This document shows, piece after piece, positions 16,975 to 26,043 of a stretch of 64,000 bases of DNA. This DNA comes from Bog-950 sp964423405. GTDB taxonomy: Bacteria; Bacteroidota; Bacteroidia; Chitinophagales; LD1. A program made the translations under genes and the position numbers. Each line of letters opens with the position of its first letter. The first letter of the stretch is position 1. Location: assembly GCA_964423405.1 (NCBI GenBank), contig CAYREY010000014.1, positions 1-64,000 of the forward strand, read 5' to 3'. The notes beneath the pieces are model-generated. The model saw only the letters and a program-made list of their open reading frames with translations. It searched no databases and was not told the DNA's origin.

Positions 16975-18048
16975 ATGGGCTTATTCACCAACGAGTTTAT
17001 TGACATAATAGAATGGGTAGATAACACCAACGATACGGTAGTGTGGAAGTTCCCTCGTTTTCAGAACGAGATAAAAATGGGCGCTAAGCTTACCGTACGC
17101 GAAAGCCAGCAGGCAGTGTTTTTTAACGAAGGCCGCATTGCCGATGTATTTAACCCAGGGCTGTACACATTACAAACCCAGAACATGCCCATACTAACCA
17201 CCCTGATGGGTTGGAAGTACGGGTTCAACAGTCCGTTTAAGGCCGATGTGTTTTATGTAAGCACCAAACAGTTTATAGACCAGAAATGGGGAACACGTAA
17301 TGCTATAACAGTTAATGATGACCGCTTTGGGTTACTGGAGTTGCGCGCTTTTGGCAATTTCAGTTTCAGGATAACCGATGCCGGTAAGTTTATAAAGGAA
17401 ATAGCCGGTACACAAAATACCTACACTACCACCGAAATACTGGATCAGCTGCGCACGCTGGTAATAACCCGCTTTACCGACGCTATTGGCGAAGGCAAAA
17501 TACCGGTAGAAAATTTTGCCGCTAACCTCGATGATTTATCGCAACTGTGTGCCACTAAAATTAACGCCGATTTTGAGAGCTACGGTATACAGGTTACGAA
17601 GTTTTTTGTAGAGAATGTTTCCATGCCGGACGAGGTGAAGAAGGAAATATTCGAATACTCGCGGCTGAACAAAATTGACATGCAGAAACTGGCGCAGTTT
17701 AAAGCCGCTAAGAGTATTGAAGAGGCGGCGCAGAACCCCGGTGGTGCCATGGGTACCGGTATGGGCTTTGGTATGGGGATGGGCATGGGTAATATGATGA
17801 CCAACATGATGGCTAATCAACTAAACCAGCAGACACCGCCGCCGCTTACACAATATTTTGTAGCCGTTAATGGTCAGCAAACCGGTCCGTTTGTATTGGC
17901 GCAGTTAGCGCAAATGGCTCAAAATGGCCAGCTGAACCGCAACAGTATGATATGGAAAACGGGTATGGCCGATTGGGCACTGGCTTCTTCTATACCCGAT
18001 GTTAATGCACTATTTTCAAACGTTCCACCACCACCACCGGCTGTTTGA
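16975..18048 (+). CDS. SPFH-domain protein with C-terminal GYF_2 domain (YdjI-like)
   Basis: The 357-residue protein begins MGLFTNEFIDIIEWVDN and carries an SPFH/band-7-type region (about residues 25-235; REsQQAVFFNEGRIADVFNPG). A glycine/methionine-rich stretch follows near 255-280, then a GYF_2 domain (about 290-345; YFVAVNGQQTGPF, WKTGMADW), then a proline tail. Such proteins are often annotated as virion core protein or antifreeze-like, but the B. subtilis relative YdjI belongs to a membrane stress operon. The next gene, 16 bases on, encodes a zinc-ribbon membrane protein, as in that operon. A membrane stress role is inferred. Confidence 0.8.
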   Translation: MGLFTNEFIDIIEWVDNTNDTVVWKFPRFQNEIKMGAKLTVRESQQAVFFNEGRIADVFNPGLYTLQTQNMPILTTLMGWKYGFNSPFKADVFYVSTKQFIDQKWGTRNAITVNDDRFGLLELRAFGNFSFRITDAGKFIKEIAGTQNTYTTTEILDQLRTLVITRFTDAIGEGKIPVENFAANLDDLSQLCATKINADFESYGIQVTKFFVENVSMPDEVKKEIFEYSRLNKIDMQKLAQFKAAKSIEEAAQNPGGAMGTGMGFGMGMGMGNMMTNMMANQLNQQTPPPLTQYFVAVNGQQTGPFVLAQLAQMAQNGQLNRNSMIWKTGMADWALASSIPDVNALFSNVPPPPPAV

Positions 18049-18064
18049 TTTATAAACTATAGTT

Positions 18065-19195
18065 GTGGCACAGGATATAACCTTTACACCGGTTAGTAAT
18101 AAGCTGGCATGTAAAAACTGCGGGGCGCTAATGAAATTTGCACCCGGCACCAACAGCATTGTATGCGAATACTGCGGCTCTAAAAACGAAATAAGTGCCG
18201 AGCCATTACCTGGCAGACAGTTTGAAATAGATTACGAAAAATTTATTGCCAATAATGCTGCGGGCGATGTTACCCTGCAAGAGGTATATACCGTGCAATG
18301 CAATAAATGCGGCGCTACTACATCGCTAAACGATAACATAGTTTCTGACTGCTGCCCGTTTTGCAACACTGCACTGATAGTAAACAAGGGGCATACTAAC
18401 CGCATAGTAAAACCACAATATCTGTTGCCGTTTGCCATAGAAAGTAACCGTGCTTTTGATGAGTTTAGAAAATGGATAAAGGGCCTGTGGTTTGCACCAA
18501 ACGATTTGGTGCGCTATGCCGAAAATGCCGCTAAGCTGGCGGGTATGTATATGCCTTACTGGACTTATGATACCAATACCACTACCCGCTACAGTGGCCA
18601 GCGGGGTGATGATTATTGGGAAACGGAGTATTATACCACTACCCGTAATGGTAAAACGGTAACCGAATCGCGCAGGGTTAAAAAAACAAGATGGAGTAAC
18701 GCATCGGGTACAGTGTACAATACATTTAACGATGTGCTGGTACTGGCCAGCGATTCACTACCGACAGAGTATGCCGAAAATCTGGAACCCTGGGACCTGG
18801 CCCAACTGGCCGTATACCGCGATGAGTATCTGGCGGGTTTTCGTACCGAGATATATAAGATAGACGTAGAGAAGGGGTTGTTACATGCCAAATATCTGAT
18901 GCAGCCTGCTATTAATAATACTATATGCAACGATATAGGGGGCGATCATCAGCGTATTAGCAGTAGCAGTTCCGATTACCGCAATATTACCTTTAAGCAT
19001 ATATTACTGCCTATATGGATAAGCGCCTATAGCTACAACAATAAAGTATACAACTTTATGATTAACGGCCGCACCGGTGAGGTGCAGGGCCAGCGGCCAT
19101 ACAGTGCCATCAAAATTTTCTTTTTCGTATTGTTTATACTGGCAATAGTAGGGGCTGTGGTGTACTACATGAACCAGCAGAACAGCAGTTACTAA
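18065..19195 (+). CDS. Zinc-ribbon membrane protein (YdjG-like)
   Basis: The 376-residue protein starts with GTG. It has two zinc ribbons: CKNC...CEYC at about residues 16-41 and CNKC...CCPFC at about 78-100. A mixed region follows, and one C-terminal membrane segment (about 346-368, IKIFFFVLFILAIVGAVVYY). Database names for this family sometimes mention replication factor Y or helicase, but no helicase motif is present. Pairing with the upstream SPFH/GYF_2 gene resembles ydjG-ydjI of Bacillus. A role at the membrane together with that protein is likely but not shown. Confidence 0.78.
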   Translation: MAQDITFTPVSNKLACKNCGALMKFAPGTNSIVCEYCGSKNEISAEPLPGRQFEIDYEKFIANNAAGDVTLQEVYTVQCNKCGATTSLNDNIVSDCCPFCNTALIVNKGHTNRIVKPQYLLPFAIESNRAFDEFRKWIKGLWFAPNDLVRYAENAAKLAGMYMPYWTYDTNTTTRYSGQRGDDYWETEYYTTTRNGKTVTESRRVKKTRWSNASGTVYNTFNDVLVLASDSLPTEYAENLEPWDLAQLAVYRDEYLAGFRTEIYKIDVEKGLLHAKYLMQPAINNTICNDIGGDHQRISSSSSDYRNITFKHILLPIWISAYSYNNKVYNFMINGRTGEVQGQRPYSAIKIFFFVLFILAIVGAVVYYMNQQNSSY

Positions 19196-19257
19196 GCAAC
19201 TACGTTATCGAACCGGGTTAGATAAAGAGTGGTTTACTTTACGTAAAACACAACCCC

Positions 19258-19788
19258 ATGAATGCCCAACTACAAAGCGCACTTAATAAACTGGAAAGCG
19301 ACCGCAAGGCATTGTTTGCTGAATTGCAACAATACCCGGATGATTTGCTGAACAGGAAACCATCGGAACATGCCTGGAGTGTAGTCGAGGTGATAGGCCA
19401 TTTATTAACGGCCGAGGAGATGTCGCTGGCGTATTTGAAAAAGAAAGTGCAGGATACTTCTTCGGCAAGGCCGGAGGGATTAAAGCAAAAGTGGCGCTGG
19501 TTGCTGGTGCAAATAGTATTTACTTTTGATATTAAATTTAAAGCACCGGATATTGTAACCCCTAAAATGGGTTATACTACACTGGCCGAGCTGGATAAAC
19601 GCTGGAGCGACACCCGTAGCCAGACGGCTGCCATACTAAATAAATTAAGTGATAAGGAACTTAACAGTCAGTTATGGAAACATGCTATAGCTGGCAAACT
19701 AAATCTGTATCACATGCTGGCGTTTTTCGGTATACATTTTAACCGGCACAAAAAGCAGATAGCCCGAACGCTGAAAGCTGTGAAGTAA
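19258..19788 (+). CDS. DinB-like four-helix protein
   Basis: The 176-residue protein shows the DinB/YfiT pattern: KLESDRKALFAELQQYPDDLLNRKPSEHAWSVVEVIGHLL at the start, with the first metal-ligand histidine in IGHLL. The C-terminal segment LYHMLAFFGIHFNRHKKQI supplies HxxxH-type ligands. The family holds metal-dependent thiol transferases and many proteins of unknown role. It appears to be a single gene, ahead of the converging marR gene. Confidence 0.8.
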   Translation: MNAQLQSALNKLESDRKALFAELQQYPDDLLNRKPSEHAWSVVEVIGHLLTAEEMSLAYLKKKVQDTSSARPEGLKQKWRWLLVQIVFTFDIKFKAPDIVTPKMGYTTLAELDKRWSDTRSQTAAILNKLSDKELNSQLWKHAIAGKLNLYHMLAFFGIHFNRHKKQIARTLKAVK

Positions 19789-19801
19789 CAGGGGGCGATG
19801 G

Positions 19802-20302
19802 TTATTTAGAAGTCCACAGTTTACGTTCTCTTTCCAATATGCCTTCCGATAGCTCGGTTAGTATGTCTATTAGCTGTGCTGTTTTCTTCGCCCCTATAAT
19901 GGTTTCAAAATCCTGTTTTATTATTTCTGAGCAGCTTATAAAGTAAAACATAAAGTCTACCCCCTCTTTGGTAATAGATATGATTTTAGAGCGCGAATCT
20001 TTAGGGTCGGTTTCGTAGCTGATAAAACCCTTATCGATAAGTGTGGCCACCATTTTGCTCATAGCCTGTTTACTTACGCGGGCCCGTTGCGATAGCTCGT
20101 TGATATTCAGTGGTTCTATACTAATGATGCTTATTAACCGCAGGTGGTCGGGGCGTATATCATCCCAGCCATCCTCTTTCCATTTGCGTTGGGCCCAATC
20201 GTTTACATAGCGGTGGGTTATATAAATGCCCTTGGTAAGGGTATATCGCCTTTTGGCTATCAGTTCCTCCAGCCTTGCTTGTGTTTTCTTATCCAGCATC
20301 AC
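19802..20302 (-). CDS. MarR family transcriptional regulator
   Basis: The 166-residue protein has the winged helix-turn-helix of the MarR family: INELSQRARVSKQAMSKMVATL for the recognition helix, then the wing DPKDSRSKIISITKEG. MarR proteins are dimers that usually repress and are released by small aromatic ligands. It is divergent from the efflux operon that starts at 20421, and the 118-base space holds a palindrome (20371-20386). It therefore most likely represses itself and the pump and responds to a pump substrate. Confidence 0.92.
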   Translation of the reverse strand: MMLDKKTQARLEELIAKRRYTLTKGIYITHRYVNDWAQRKWKEDGWDDIRPDHLRLISIISIEPLNINELSQRARVSKQAMSKMVATLIDKGFISYETDPKDSRSKIISITKEGVDFMFYFISCSEIIKQDFETIIGAKKTAQLIDILTELSEGILERERKLWTSK

Positions 20303-20358
20303 GATTCAAATTTAGTTTTCTCCGTTTCACCCTGCAAATATAGCAGTTTAAAAAATAA

Positions 20359-20401
20359 TAGTCAACCCTCTTGACTATTTAGTCAACTTGGTTTACTATT
20401 G
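20359..20401 (+). promoter_or_regulatory. MarR operator overlapping the efflux promoter
   Basis: The perfect palindrome TTGACTATTTAGTCAA lies at 20371-20386, and a further half site TAGTCAA at 20359-20365 forms a second inverted pair with TTGACTA. The TTGAC part also serves as a -33 element, with TACTATTG at 20394-20401 as a -7 box. Binding by the MarR protein would block the promoter. Confidence 0.7.
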
Positions 20402-20420
20402 CATCGTCAAAATAAAAGTT

Positions 20421-21452
20421 ATGTCAAACCAAACAACCAAAACCCTCATAACACGTGGTGTGCTTGTAGCTGGCCTGCTGGTAGCAGCTTTTTTCGGCTA
20501 CAAAAAAATAAACTACGAAATGCACCACGAAACAACTGACAATGCCCAGGTAGAAGCGCGCTTTGTACCCATACTGCCCCGCGTTGCCGGTTACATTAAA
20601 ACCCTGTATGTAGAGGATTACGCCAATGTAAAAAAGGATTCGCTGCTGGCAGAGATTGATGATAGCGAATTGGCTTTACAATTAGAAGAAATGGAAGCCG
20701 ACCTGGCACAGGCCGAAACAGACATTGATAATGCCCGCGCTAACCTTAACAATACCAGCGTATCGGTTATATCGGCAAAGGCCAACCTGGATGTTGCCCA
20801 AACCCGTAAAGATAAAGCCCAGCACGATTTTGAGCGCGACCAGGCATTGTTTAAAGACGGGGCCATTACCCAAAAGCAGTTTGACGATAGTAAGGCTAAC
20901 CTGGATGTAGCAGCCAAACAGTTAGAGGTAAGCAAAAATGAAGTGAATGTGGCTCAATCGCGCATAAACGTAACCGAGGCCGGCCTTAAAAAAGCACAGG
21001 CACAAATAGCCGTTAAAAAGGCGCGTATAGAGCAGCAGAAACTTAAACTAAGCTACACTAAAATATACGCTACCGCCGATGGTAAAATAGGCCGCCGCAA
21101 TATAGATGCCGGCCAGTTTGTACAGGCAGGCACTCCGCTATTTACTATTATAAACGATAGAGATTTTTGGGTAGTTGCGAATTTTAAAGAAACCCAGCTT
21201 AACCGCATTAAAGTAGGCGATGAGGTAGAAGTGAAAATTGATGCATACAAAGATCAGCCGCTGAAAGGTAAAATAGTATCGGTTAGCGAAGCCACCGGTG
21301 CCAAGTTTAGTTTGCTGCCGCCCGACAATGCTACGGGCAACTTTGTGAAAGTGACACAGCGTATACCGGTAAAGATAGAAATACAGGATATGGATAAATA
21401 TCGCAGTATGCTACATGCCGGTATGAGTGTAGAGGTTGCAGTAGCTTATTAA
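20421..21452 (+). CDS. HlyD/EmrA-type membrane fusion protein
   Basis: This periplasmic adaptor joins an inner-membrane pump to an outer-membrane channel. The ATG at 20421 (MSNQTTKTLITRGV) gives 343 residues; the upstream ATG at 20388 lies in the promoter. It has one membrane helix at about residues 11-30, the barrel-sandwich start VEARFVPILPRVAGYI, a long coiled coil (about 85-200), and the second half GRRNIDAGQFVQAGTPLFTI. An EmrB-type pump and a TolC-type channel follow in the same operon. Confidence 0.92.
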   Translation: MSNQTTKTLITRGVLVAGLLVAAFFGYKKINYEMHHETTDNAQVEARFVPILPRVAGYIKTLYVEDYANVKKDSLLAEIDDSELALQLEEMEADLAQAETDIDNARANLNNTSVSVISAKANLDVAQTRKDKAQHDFERDQALFKDGAITQKQFDDSKANLDVAAKQLEVSKNEVNVAQSRINVTEAGLKKAQAQIAVKKARIEQQKLKLSYTKIYATADGKIGRRNIDAGQFVQAGTPLFTIINDRDFWVVANFKETQLNRIKVGDEVEVKIDAYKDQPLKGKIVSVSEATGAKFSLLPPDNATGNFVKVTQRIPVKIEIQDMDKYRSMLHAGMSVEVAVAY

Positions 21453-21500
21453 AATGACCATTGACGATAGACAATTGACCATTGATAAATTGAAAAGACA

Positions 21501-23060
21501 ATGAAGTCGTTTGCAAAAATAATAATAGTGTTTACCACCATCTCGGCGGCTATCATGGAATTGATAGATGCCTCGATAGTAAACGTAGCACTATCAAACG
21601 TAGCGGGTAACCTGGGGGCTACTATCGAAGATGCCAGCTGGGTAATTACAGCCTATGCCATTGCCAACGTTATCATCATACCCATGACTGGCTTTCTGGC
21701 CCAGTACTTTGGTCGTAAAAACTATTACCTGGGTTCTATAGTGCTTTTCACTGCGGCTTCGGTAATGTGCGGTAACTCATCGGGCCTGTGGGAACTGGTG
21801 TTCTGGCGTTTTATACAGGGTATAGGTGGTGGTGCCTTACTCTCAACCTCGCAAAGTATTTTGTTCGATACCTTTCCGATAGAACAACGCGGTGTAGCCT
21901 CGGCTATGTTTGGGGTAGGTATAGTAATGGGCCCTACACTGGGCCCTACGGTAGGTGGCTTAATTATCGATCATTACTCATGGCCTTTAATATTTAATAT
22001 CAACCTGCCCTTTGGTATACTGGCAGCTACGCTTACGTATTTGTTTGTAGAAGATTCGAAACACCATACTACCAAGCCGAGTATCGACTGGATTGGGATA
22101 CTGCTTTTATCGGCCGGTGTGGGTTCGTTACAGTATGTGCTGGAACGTGGCGAAGCCAACGACTGGTTTGCTGACCGAAGTATACAGGTGTTTGCGGTAG
22201 TTACGGTGCTTTCGGTAATTGGGTTTGTATTGTGGGAGCTATACGAAGATGAACCGGTGGTTAACATCCGCCTGCTTAAAGACCCTAACTTAACGCTAAC
22301 CACCTTGCTCACTTTTGTTTCGGGTTTTGCCTTGTTTACCTCGGTGTTTGTGTACCCACTGCTATTGCAGCGCGTGCTGGGTTACACGCCTACTATGGTA
22401 GGTATGTCGCTGCTACCCAGTGCGCTGGCATCTATTGTAGTAATGCCTATAGTTGGTAAGCGTTTGCAGGCCGGCGACTCCCCCAAAATATTCATCACCA
22501 TAGGCTTTATTATAGTAATGCTTTATGGTTGGTTGCTTTACAACCTTACCAATATGAACAGCGGTATGGATGATTTCTTTCTGCCGCTGATGGTGCGTAC
22601 AGTAGGTATATCTATGATGGCCGTAACGCTTACCAACCAGGCGGTAGTGGGGCTTTCGCCGCGCGATATACCACAAGGGGTGGCGCTGAATAATATGATG
22701 CGCCAGTTGGGTGGGGCTTTTGGTATAGCTATTATGAATACCTACATAGCCCAGCGCTTTGCCATACACCGCAATGATTTGCTGACCAATGTAACGGCCG
22801 ATTCTGCCAATTTTATTGAGCGGAATACCGCTCTGGTACAGGGTATAAGCTCTAAAGTAGCGGTGGCGGCCAATGCCCAGCAGCAAGCTTATCAGTTACT
22901 TGATTTGTCTGTTAGCCGGCAGGCATACCTGCTTACATACGCCGATGCGTTTTTGTTTTCTACGGTGGCGGTGCTGGCGGTGTTTCCCATAATTTTTGGA
23001 TTGCGTAATAAAAAACTGACCGCCGAAGAAATGAAAGTAGCCAGCGAAAGCGCGCACTAA
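21501..23060 (+). CDS. EmrB/QacA-type (DHA2) MFS drug exporter
   Basis: The 519-residue protein has about 14 membrane helices. Characteristic DHA2 parts are DASIVNVALSNVAGNLGATI in helix 1, GRKNYYLGS after helix 2, and the antiporter motif region GVGIVMGPTLGPTVGG in helix 5. These pumps expel hydrophobic drugs by proton antiport. With the adaptor upstream and the TolC-type protein downstream it forms a tripartite pump spanning both membranes. The 48-base gap before it holds a repeated word, GACCATTGA. Confidence 0.92.
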   Translation: MKSFAKIIIVFTTISAAIMELIDASIVNVALSNVAGNLGATIEDASWVITAYAIANVIIIPMTGFLAQYFGRKNYYLGSIVLFTAASVMCGNSSGLWELVFWRFIQGIGGGALLSTSQSILFDTFPIEQRGVASAMFGVGIVMGPTLGPTVGGLIIDHYSWPLIFNINLPFGILAATLTYLFVEDSKHHTTKPSIDWIGILLLSAGVGSLQYVLERGEANDWFADRSIQVFAVVTVLSVIGFVLWELYEDEPVVNIRLLKDPNLTLTTLLTFVSGFALFTSVFVYPLLLQRVLGYTPTMVGMSLLPSALASIVVMPIVGKRLQAGDSPKIFITIGFIIVMLYGWLLYNLTNMNSGMDDFFLPLMVRTVGISMMAVTLTNQAVVGLSPRDIPQGVALNNMMRQLGGAFGIAIMNTYIAQRFAIHRNDLLTNVTADSANFIERNTALVQGISSKVAVAANAQQQAYQLLDLSVSRQAYLLTYADAFLFSTVAVLAVFPIIFGLRNKKLTAEEMKVASESAH

Positions 23061-23115
23061 CAGTAATAAAATTCAGTGTTAAGATAAAGGCCTAACAGCC
23101 AATAAATACATAGTT

Positions 23116-24408
23116 ATGATTAAGAAAATATTTTCTGCATTAGTAATGCTGGGCACTGTAGCAATAGCTACAGCGCAAACACAGGCACCGGCCAAGCTAA
23201 CCGAACTGATAGATAAAGCCATAGCCAACTACCCCAAGTTGAAAGAGGCTAATGAATACGTAAACCTGAGCGAGGCACGTAAGGATCTGGCGTACGGTGG
23301 CTACATGCCGGTAATAAGCGGCGATGCCAGCTACCGCTATGGCCGCCCTACACCTTCTATAAGCATACCGGTGGGGCCGGGTGTAACACAAGAGGTACAA
23401 TTTATACCTGCCAATAATTACGATATGGGGCTTAAACTGCAGCAGCCTATCTGGGACTTTGGCCGTACCGATGCCGGTATTAAAAAATCGAAGAGCGAGG
23501 TAGCCACCTCTAAAGATAACCTGGAAAGTGCCAAACTAATGCTGGCCTACCAGGTAGCGCAGGTGTATTACGGCATTGTGTTTTTAAATAAAAGTGTAGA
23601 TGTGCAGGGCGAACAGATAAAATTACTGGAAGCCAACGAAAAACTGATAAGCGATAAAATAAAAAACGGCGATGCGCTGAAGTTTGATTTGCTTTCTACA
23701 CAGGTAAAAAAGAATGCTGCGCAAAACCGGCTGATAGATCTGCAAACACAACTTAAAAAGCAATACGATATACTTAACATGGTAACCGCCAATACCGGTT
23801 ACGATTACATAACCGACCGCGATGCCGATGGTAGGCTGTTTAGCGCCGATGCGGTGAATGCCGATAACAACTACGATATTAAAGTGCTGAACGATAAACT
23901 GGCAACAGCTACCTGGGATGTAAAAATTGCAAAACGTGGCTGGTTGCCATCGCTGGTGGCTAATGCCAGTGCGGGGTATAAAAACGGTTTTGTACCCGAC
24001 ATTAATAAACTGATGTTTAACTACAATGTTGGGGTGGGGTTAAATATTCCCATTTTTTCTGCGGCACGCCCCAACTACCAAACCAAAATTGCCAAAATAA
24101 ACCTGCAGGCAAATACGTATGCACTGGAGGCACAAAAGCTGAATTTGAATAAAGATATAGCACAGGCAAAAAATGATGTGTCGGCTACACAAAACAAGCT
24201 ACAGAACTACGAATTACAAGTAGAGCAGGCTAATGAAGCGCTCAGTCTGGCCAATACGCGTTACCGCGGTGGCGTAATTACTAACCTGGAACTACTTACG
24301 GCACAAACCAACCTGCAGGATGCCCAATTGGGGAAAATTCAACTGGAATATAATTTGCTGTTATCTAAACTGGAGCTAAGCCGCATGGGCGGTGTCCGTT
24401 TCTGGTAG
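23116..24408 (+). CDS. TolC family outer membrane efflux protein
   Basis: The 430-residue protein starts with a signal peptide (residues 1-20, ending ATA-Q). It has the TolC-type internal repeat of alpha-helical coiled coils, with segments YQVAQVYYGIVFLNK and ANTRYRGGVITNLELLTAQ. The latter is the standard RY.xG...ELLxAQ signature near the C-terminus. It would form the outer-membrane channel of the pump encoded just upstream. A terminator follows at 24455. Confidence 0.92.
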   Translation: MIKKIFSALVMLGTVAIATAQTQAPAKLTELIDKAIANYPKLKEANEYVNLSEARKDLAYGGYMPVISGDASYRYGRPTPSISIPVGPGVTQEVQFIPANNYDMGLKLQQPIWDFGRTDAGIKKSKSEVATSKDNLESAKLMLAYQVAQVYYGIVFLNKSVDVQGEQIKLLEANEKLISDKIKNGDALKFDLLSTQVKKNAAQNRLIDLQTQLKKQYDILNMVTANTGYDYITDRDADGRLFSADAVNADNNYDIKVLNDKLATATWDVKIAKRGWLPSLVANASAGYKNGFVPDINKLMFNYNVGVGLNIPIFSAARPNYQTKIAKINLQANTYALEAQKLNLNKDIAQAKNDVSATQNKLQNYELQVEQANEALSLANTRYRGGVITNLELLTAQTNLQDAQLGKIQLEYNLLLSKLELSRMGGVRFW

Positions 24409-24454
24409 CATAGAACATACTGAATGTGTAGTGGATAAATGTGGTTTTTTTGAA

Positions 24455-24496
24455 ATGCGGGTCGGAGTGAAATACCTCTGCCCGCATATATTTTTT
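24455..24496 (+). terminator. Terminator after the efflux operon
   Basis: ATGCGGG and GGAG pair with CCTC and CCCGCAT around an eight-base loop, followed by ATATTTTTT. It lies about 45 bases after the TolC stop. Confidence 0.7.
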
Positions 24497-24598
24497 AGTT
24501 GTTTATCAGTAACTAAAATTTAACACAGCTAAACCGGTATCTATCGAAATGTTTAGCCGGCAACGGCGTTAATTGTTTAATAACTAAAACTTTGTAGT

Positions 24599-24751
24599 AT
24601 GACAGAACAGCGAGAGATAATAGCCACTACCGAGTTTAACGGAACACCGTTTTCGGCACCGCAGCAGCGTACCTACAATTATGCCCGCAACTTTTTAATA
24701 GTGCTTATTTTAATTGAGGTAATAGCTTCGGTTATTGGCTGGCTGGTTTAG
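24599..24751 (+). CDS. Small single-span membrane protein, 50 residues
   Basis: The ORF starts ATGACAGAACAGCGAGAG and codes for 50 residues. The first 30 are polar, with a proline and tyrosine-rich middle; residues 31-50 form one hydrophobic helix (FLIVLILIEVIASVIGWLV) that ends the protein. Codon use is like that of the neighbours and it fits the gap before the next gene, 21 bases on. I do not recognise the family. It could be a tail-anchored protein or a regulator of a membrane partner. Confidence 0.6.
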   Translation: MTEQREIIATTEFNGTPFSAPQQRTYNYARNFLIVLILIEVIASVIGWLV

Positions 24752-24772
24752 TTTTGTACTAAAATACAGGCT

Positions 24773-25075
24773 ATGAAAAATTACGAAACCCTGGTGCAGG
24801 CCATTAACGACCTGAAAGCGCGTGGCTACGACCGCGATTTTAACCTGCGCGAAAGCTGCATTGAATGTTCGGCTTCGGGTACACAGTTATCGGCGGCCGA
24901 TTTTGAAATTGCCGAAACGTATCATTTTGATGGTTCTACCGATGTAGATGATGAAGTGGTATTGTATGCCATAACTTCTAAATCGGGGTTAAAGGGCACG
25001 CTGGTAAATGCCTACGGTGCCTACGCCGATTCTACATCGGCCGACCTTATAGCTAAGTTGCACTTCCGTAAATAA
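24773..25075 (+). CDS. Small conserved Bacteroidota protein, 100 residues
   Basis: The protein starts MKNYETLVQAINDLKARGYDRDF and ends in AYADSTSADLIAKLHFRK. Similar short proteins are common in Bacteroidota and are often labelled phosphoribosylpyrophosphate synthetase, but the PRPP-binding loop and the rest of a 310-residue synthetase are absent, so that name should not be used. It is an acidic soluble protein with no membrane segment. It may be in one transcript with the 50-residue gene before it and the CPBP gene 18 bases after it. Confidence 0.7.
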   Translation: MKNYETLVQAINDLKARGYDRDFNLRESCIECSASGTQLSAADFEIAETYHFDGSTDVDDEVVLYAITSKSGLKGTLVNAYGAYADSTSADLIAKLHFRK

Positions 25076-25093
25076 TTTTATGTTTGGAGTACA

Positions 25094-26029
25094 ATGACTC
25101 CACCATTTAAGCATTACCCATTGGTGCTGCGGATACTACTAATCGGCAGCATGTTCATTTTTAATATGGGTGTAGCATCGGCCATAGCGCTGTACGCATC
25201 TAACGCCATTTTTGGCATACAGGATATTACCAACGTAACAGGCGGCAGGTTTGCCACTACCGGTGGGCTTAATGCATTCCTGTTTATACAGGGGGTTAGT
25301 TCGCTGGGCGGCTTTTTGCTTACAGCCATGATGTTTGCCGTGCTGGAGAGCGGAGAGTTTAAGCGCCACCTGGGCCTAACGCTGAAACCTTCGCTAAAAA
25401 TGGTGTTGCTGGCCCTTGTGTCGGTTGTTGTAGCACAGTTTTTTATAGAGTTGCTGGTTAATGTAAATAAACTGGTGCCCATACCCGCCGGCTTGCAGTT
25501 TTTGCATGAAGCACACGAGCGCAATAAAGAGCTTACAGAGGCTATCATGAATTTTAGCGATATAGGGCACTTGCTGTTTACTACTATAGTAATAGCGCTT
25601 ATACCTGCACTGGGCGAAGAGTTTTTTTTCAGGGGGCTGATAATGGGCGACCTGCTGCGTGGCAAGTTGCATCCGGCTATAGCAATAGTAGCCAGCGGGC
25701 TGTTATTTGCAGTAGCGCACTTTGAGGTGTACAATGTACTGGCTATATGGGTAATGGGCTGCTTTCTGGGCTACCTGTATTATATAAGCGGTAGCTTGTG
25801 GCTACCTGTAGCTGCGCATTTTACCAATAACTTTCTGGCGGTGCTGCTTAAATATTTTTACAACAATGGCTTAATAAGCGAAGAAGTAGCCAATGCAGAG
25901 ACACCGCTTTATCTTTCGCTGTTATCGTTTGCTGTGTTTATGGGTTTTGTTTTTATTTTTAATAAGTGGAAAAAGCCAGTAACATTTACCCAACCCGAAC
26001 TACCCATAGAAACAGATAATACCTACTAA
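25094..26029 (+). CDS. CPBP family intramembrane metalloprotease
   Basis: The 311-residue protein has about eight membrane helices and the three ABI/CPBP motifs: EEFFFRG (near residue 176), FAVAHFE (near 207) and HFTNN (near 241). These glutamates, histidines and the asparagine form the metal site of the Rce1-like family. Members cleave prenylated proteins or bacteriocin-type peptides, or act in other membrane processes; the target here is unknown. cdsA follows after 14 bases. Confidence 0.88.
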   Translation: MTPPFKHYPLVLRILLIGSMFIFNMGVASAIALYASNAIFGIQDITNVTGGRFATTGGLNAFLFIQGVSSLGGFLLTAMMFAVLESGEFKRHLGLTLKPSLKMVLLALVSVVVAQFFIELLVNVNKLVPIPAGLQFLHEAHERNKELTEAIMNFSDIGHLLFTTIVIALIPALGEEFFFRGLIMGDLLRGKLHPAIAIVASGLLFAVAHFEVYNVLAIWVMGCFLGYLYYISGSLWLPVAAHFTNNFLAVLLKYFYNNGLISEEVANAETPLYLSLLSFAVFMGFVFIFNKWKKPVTFTQPELPIETDNTY

Positions 26030-26043
26030 CCCCTACCTTAGCT

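Noticed and set aside
24773..25075. Phosphoribosylpyrophosphate synthetase
   Set aside because: The common database label does not fit: 100 residues only and no PRPP or ATP-binding motif.
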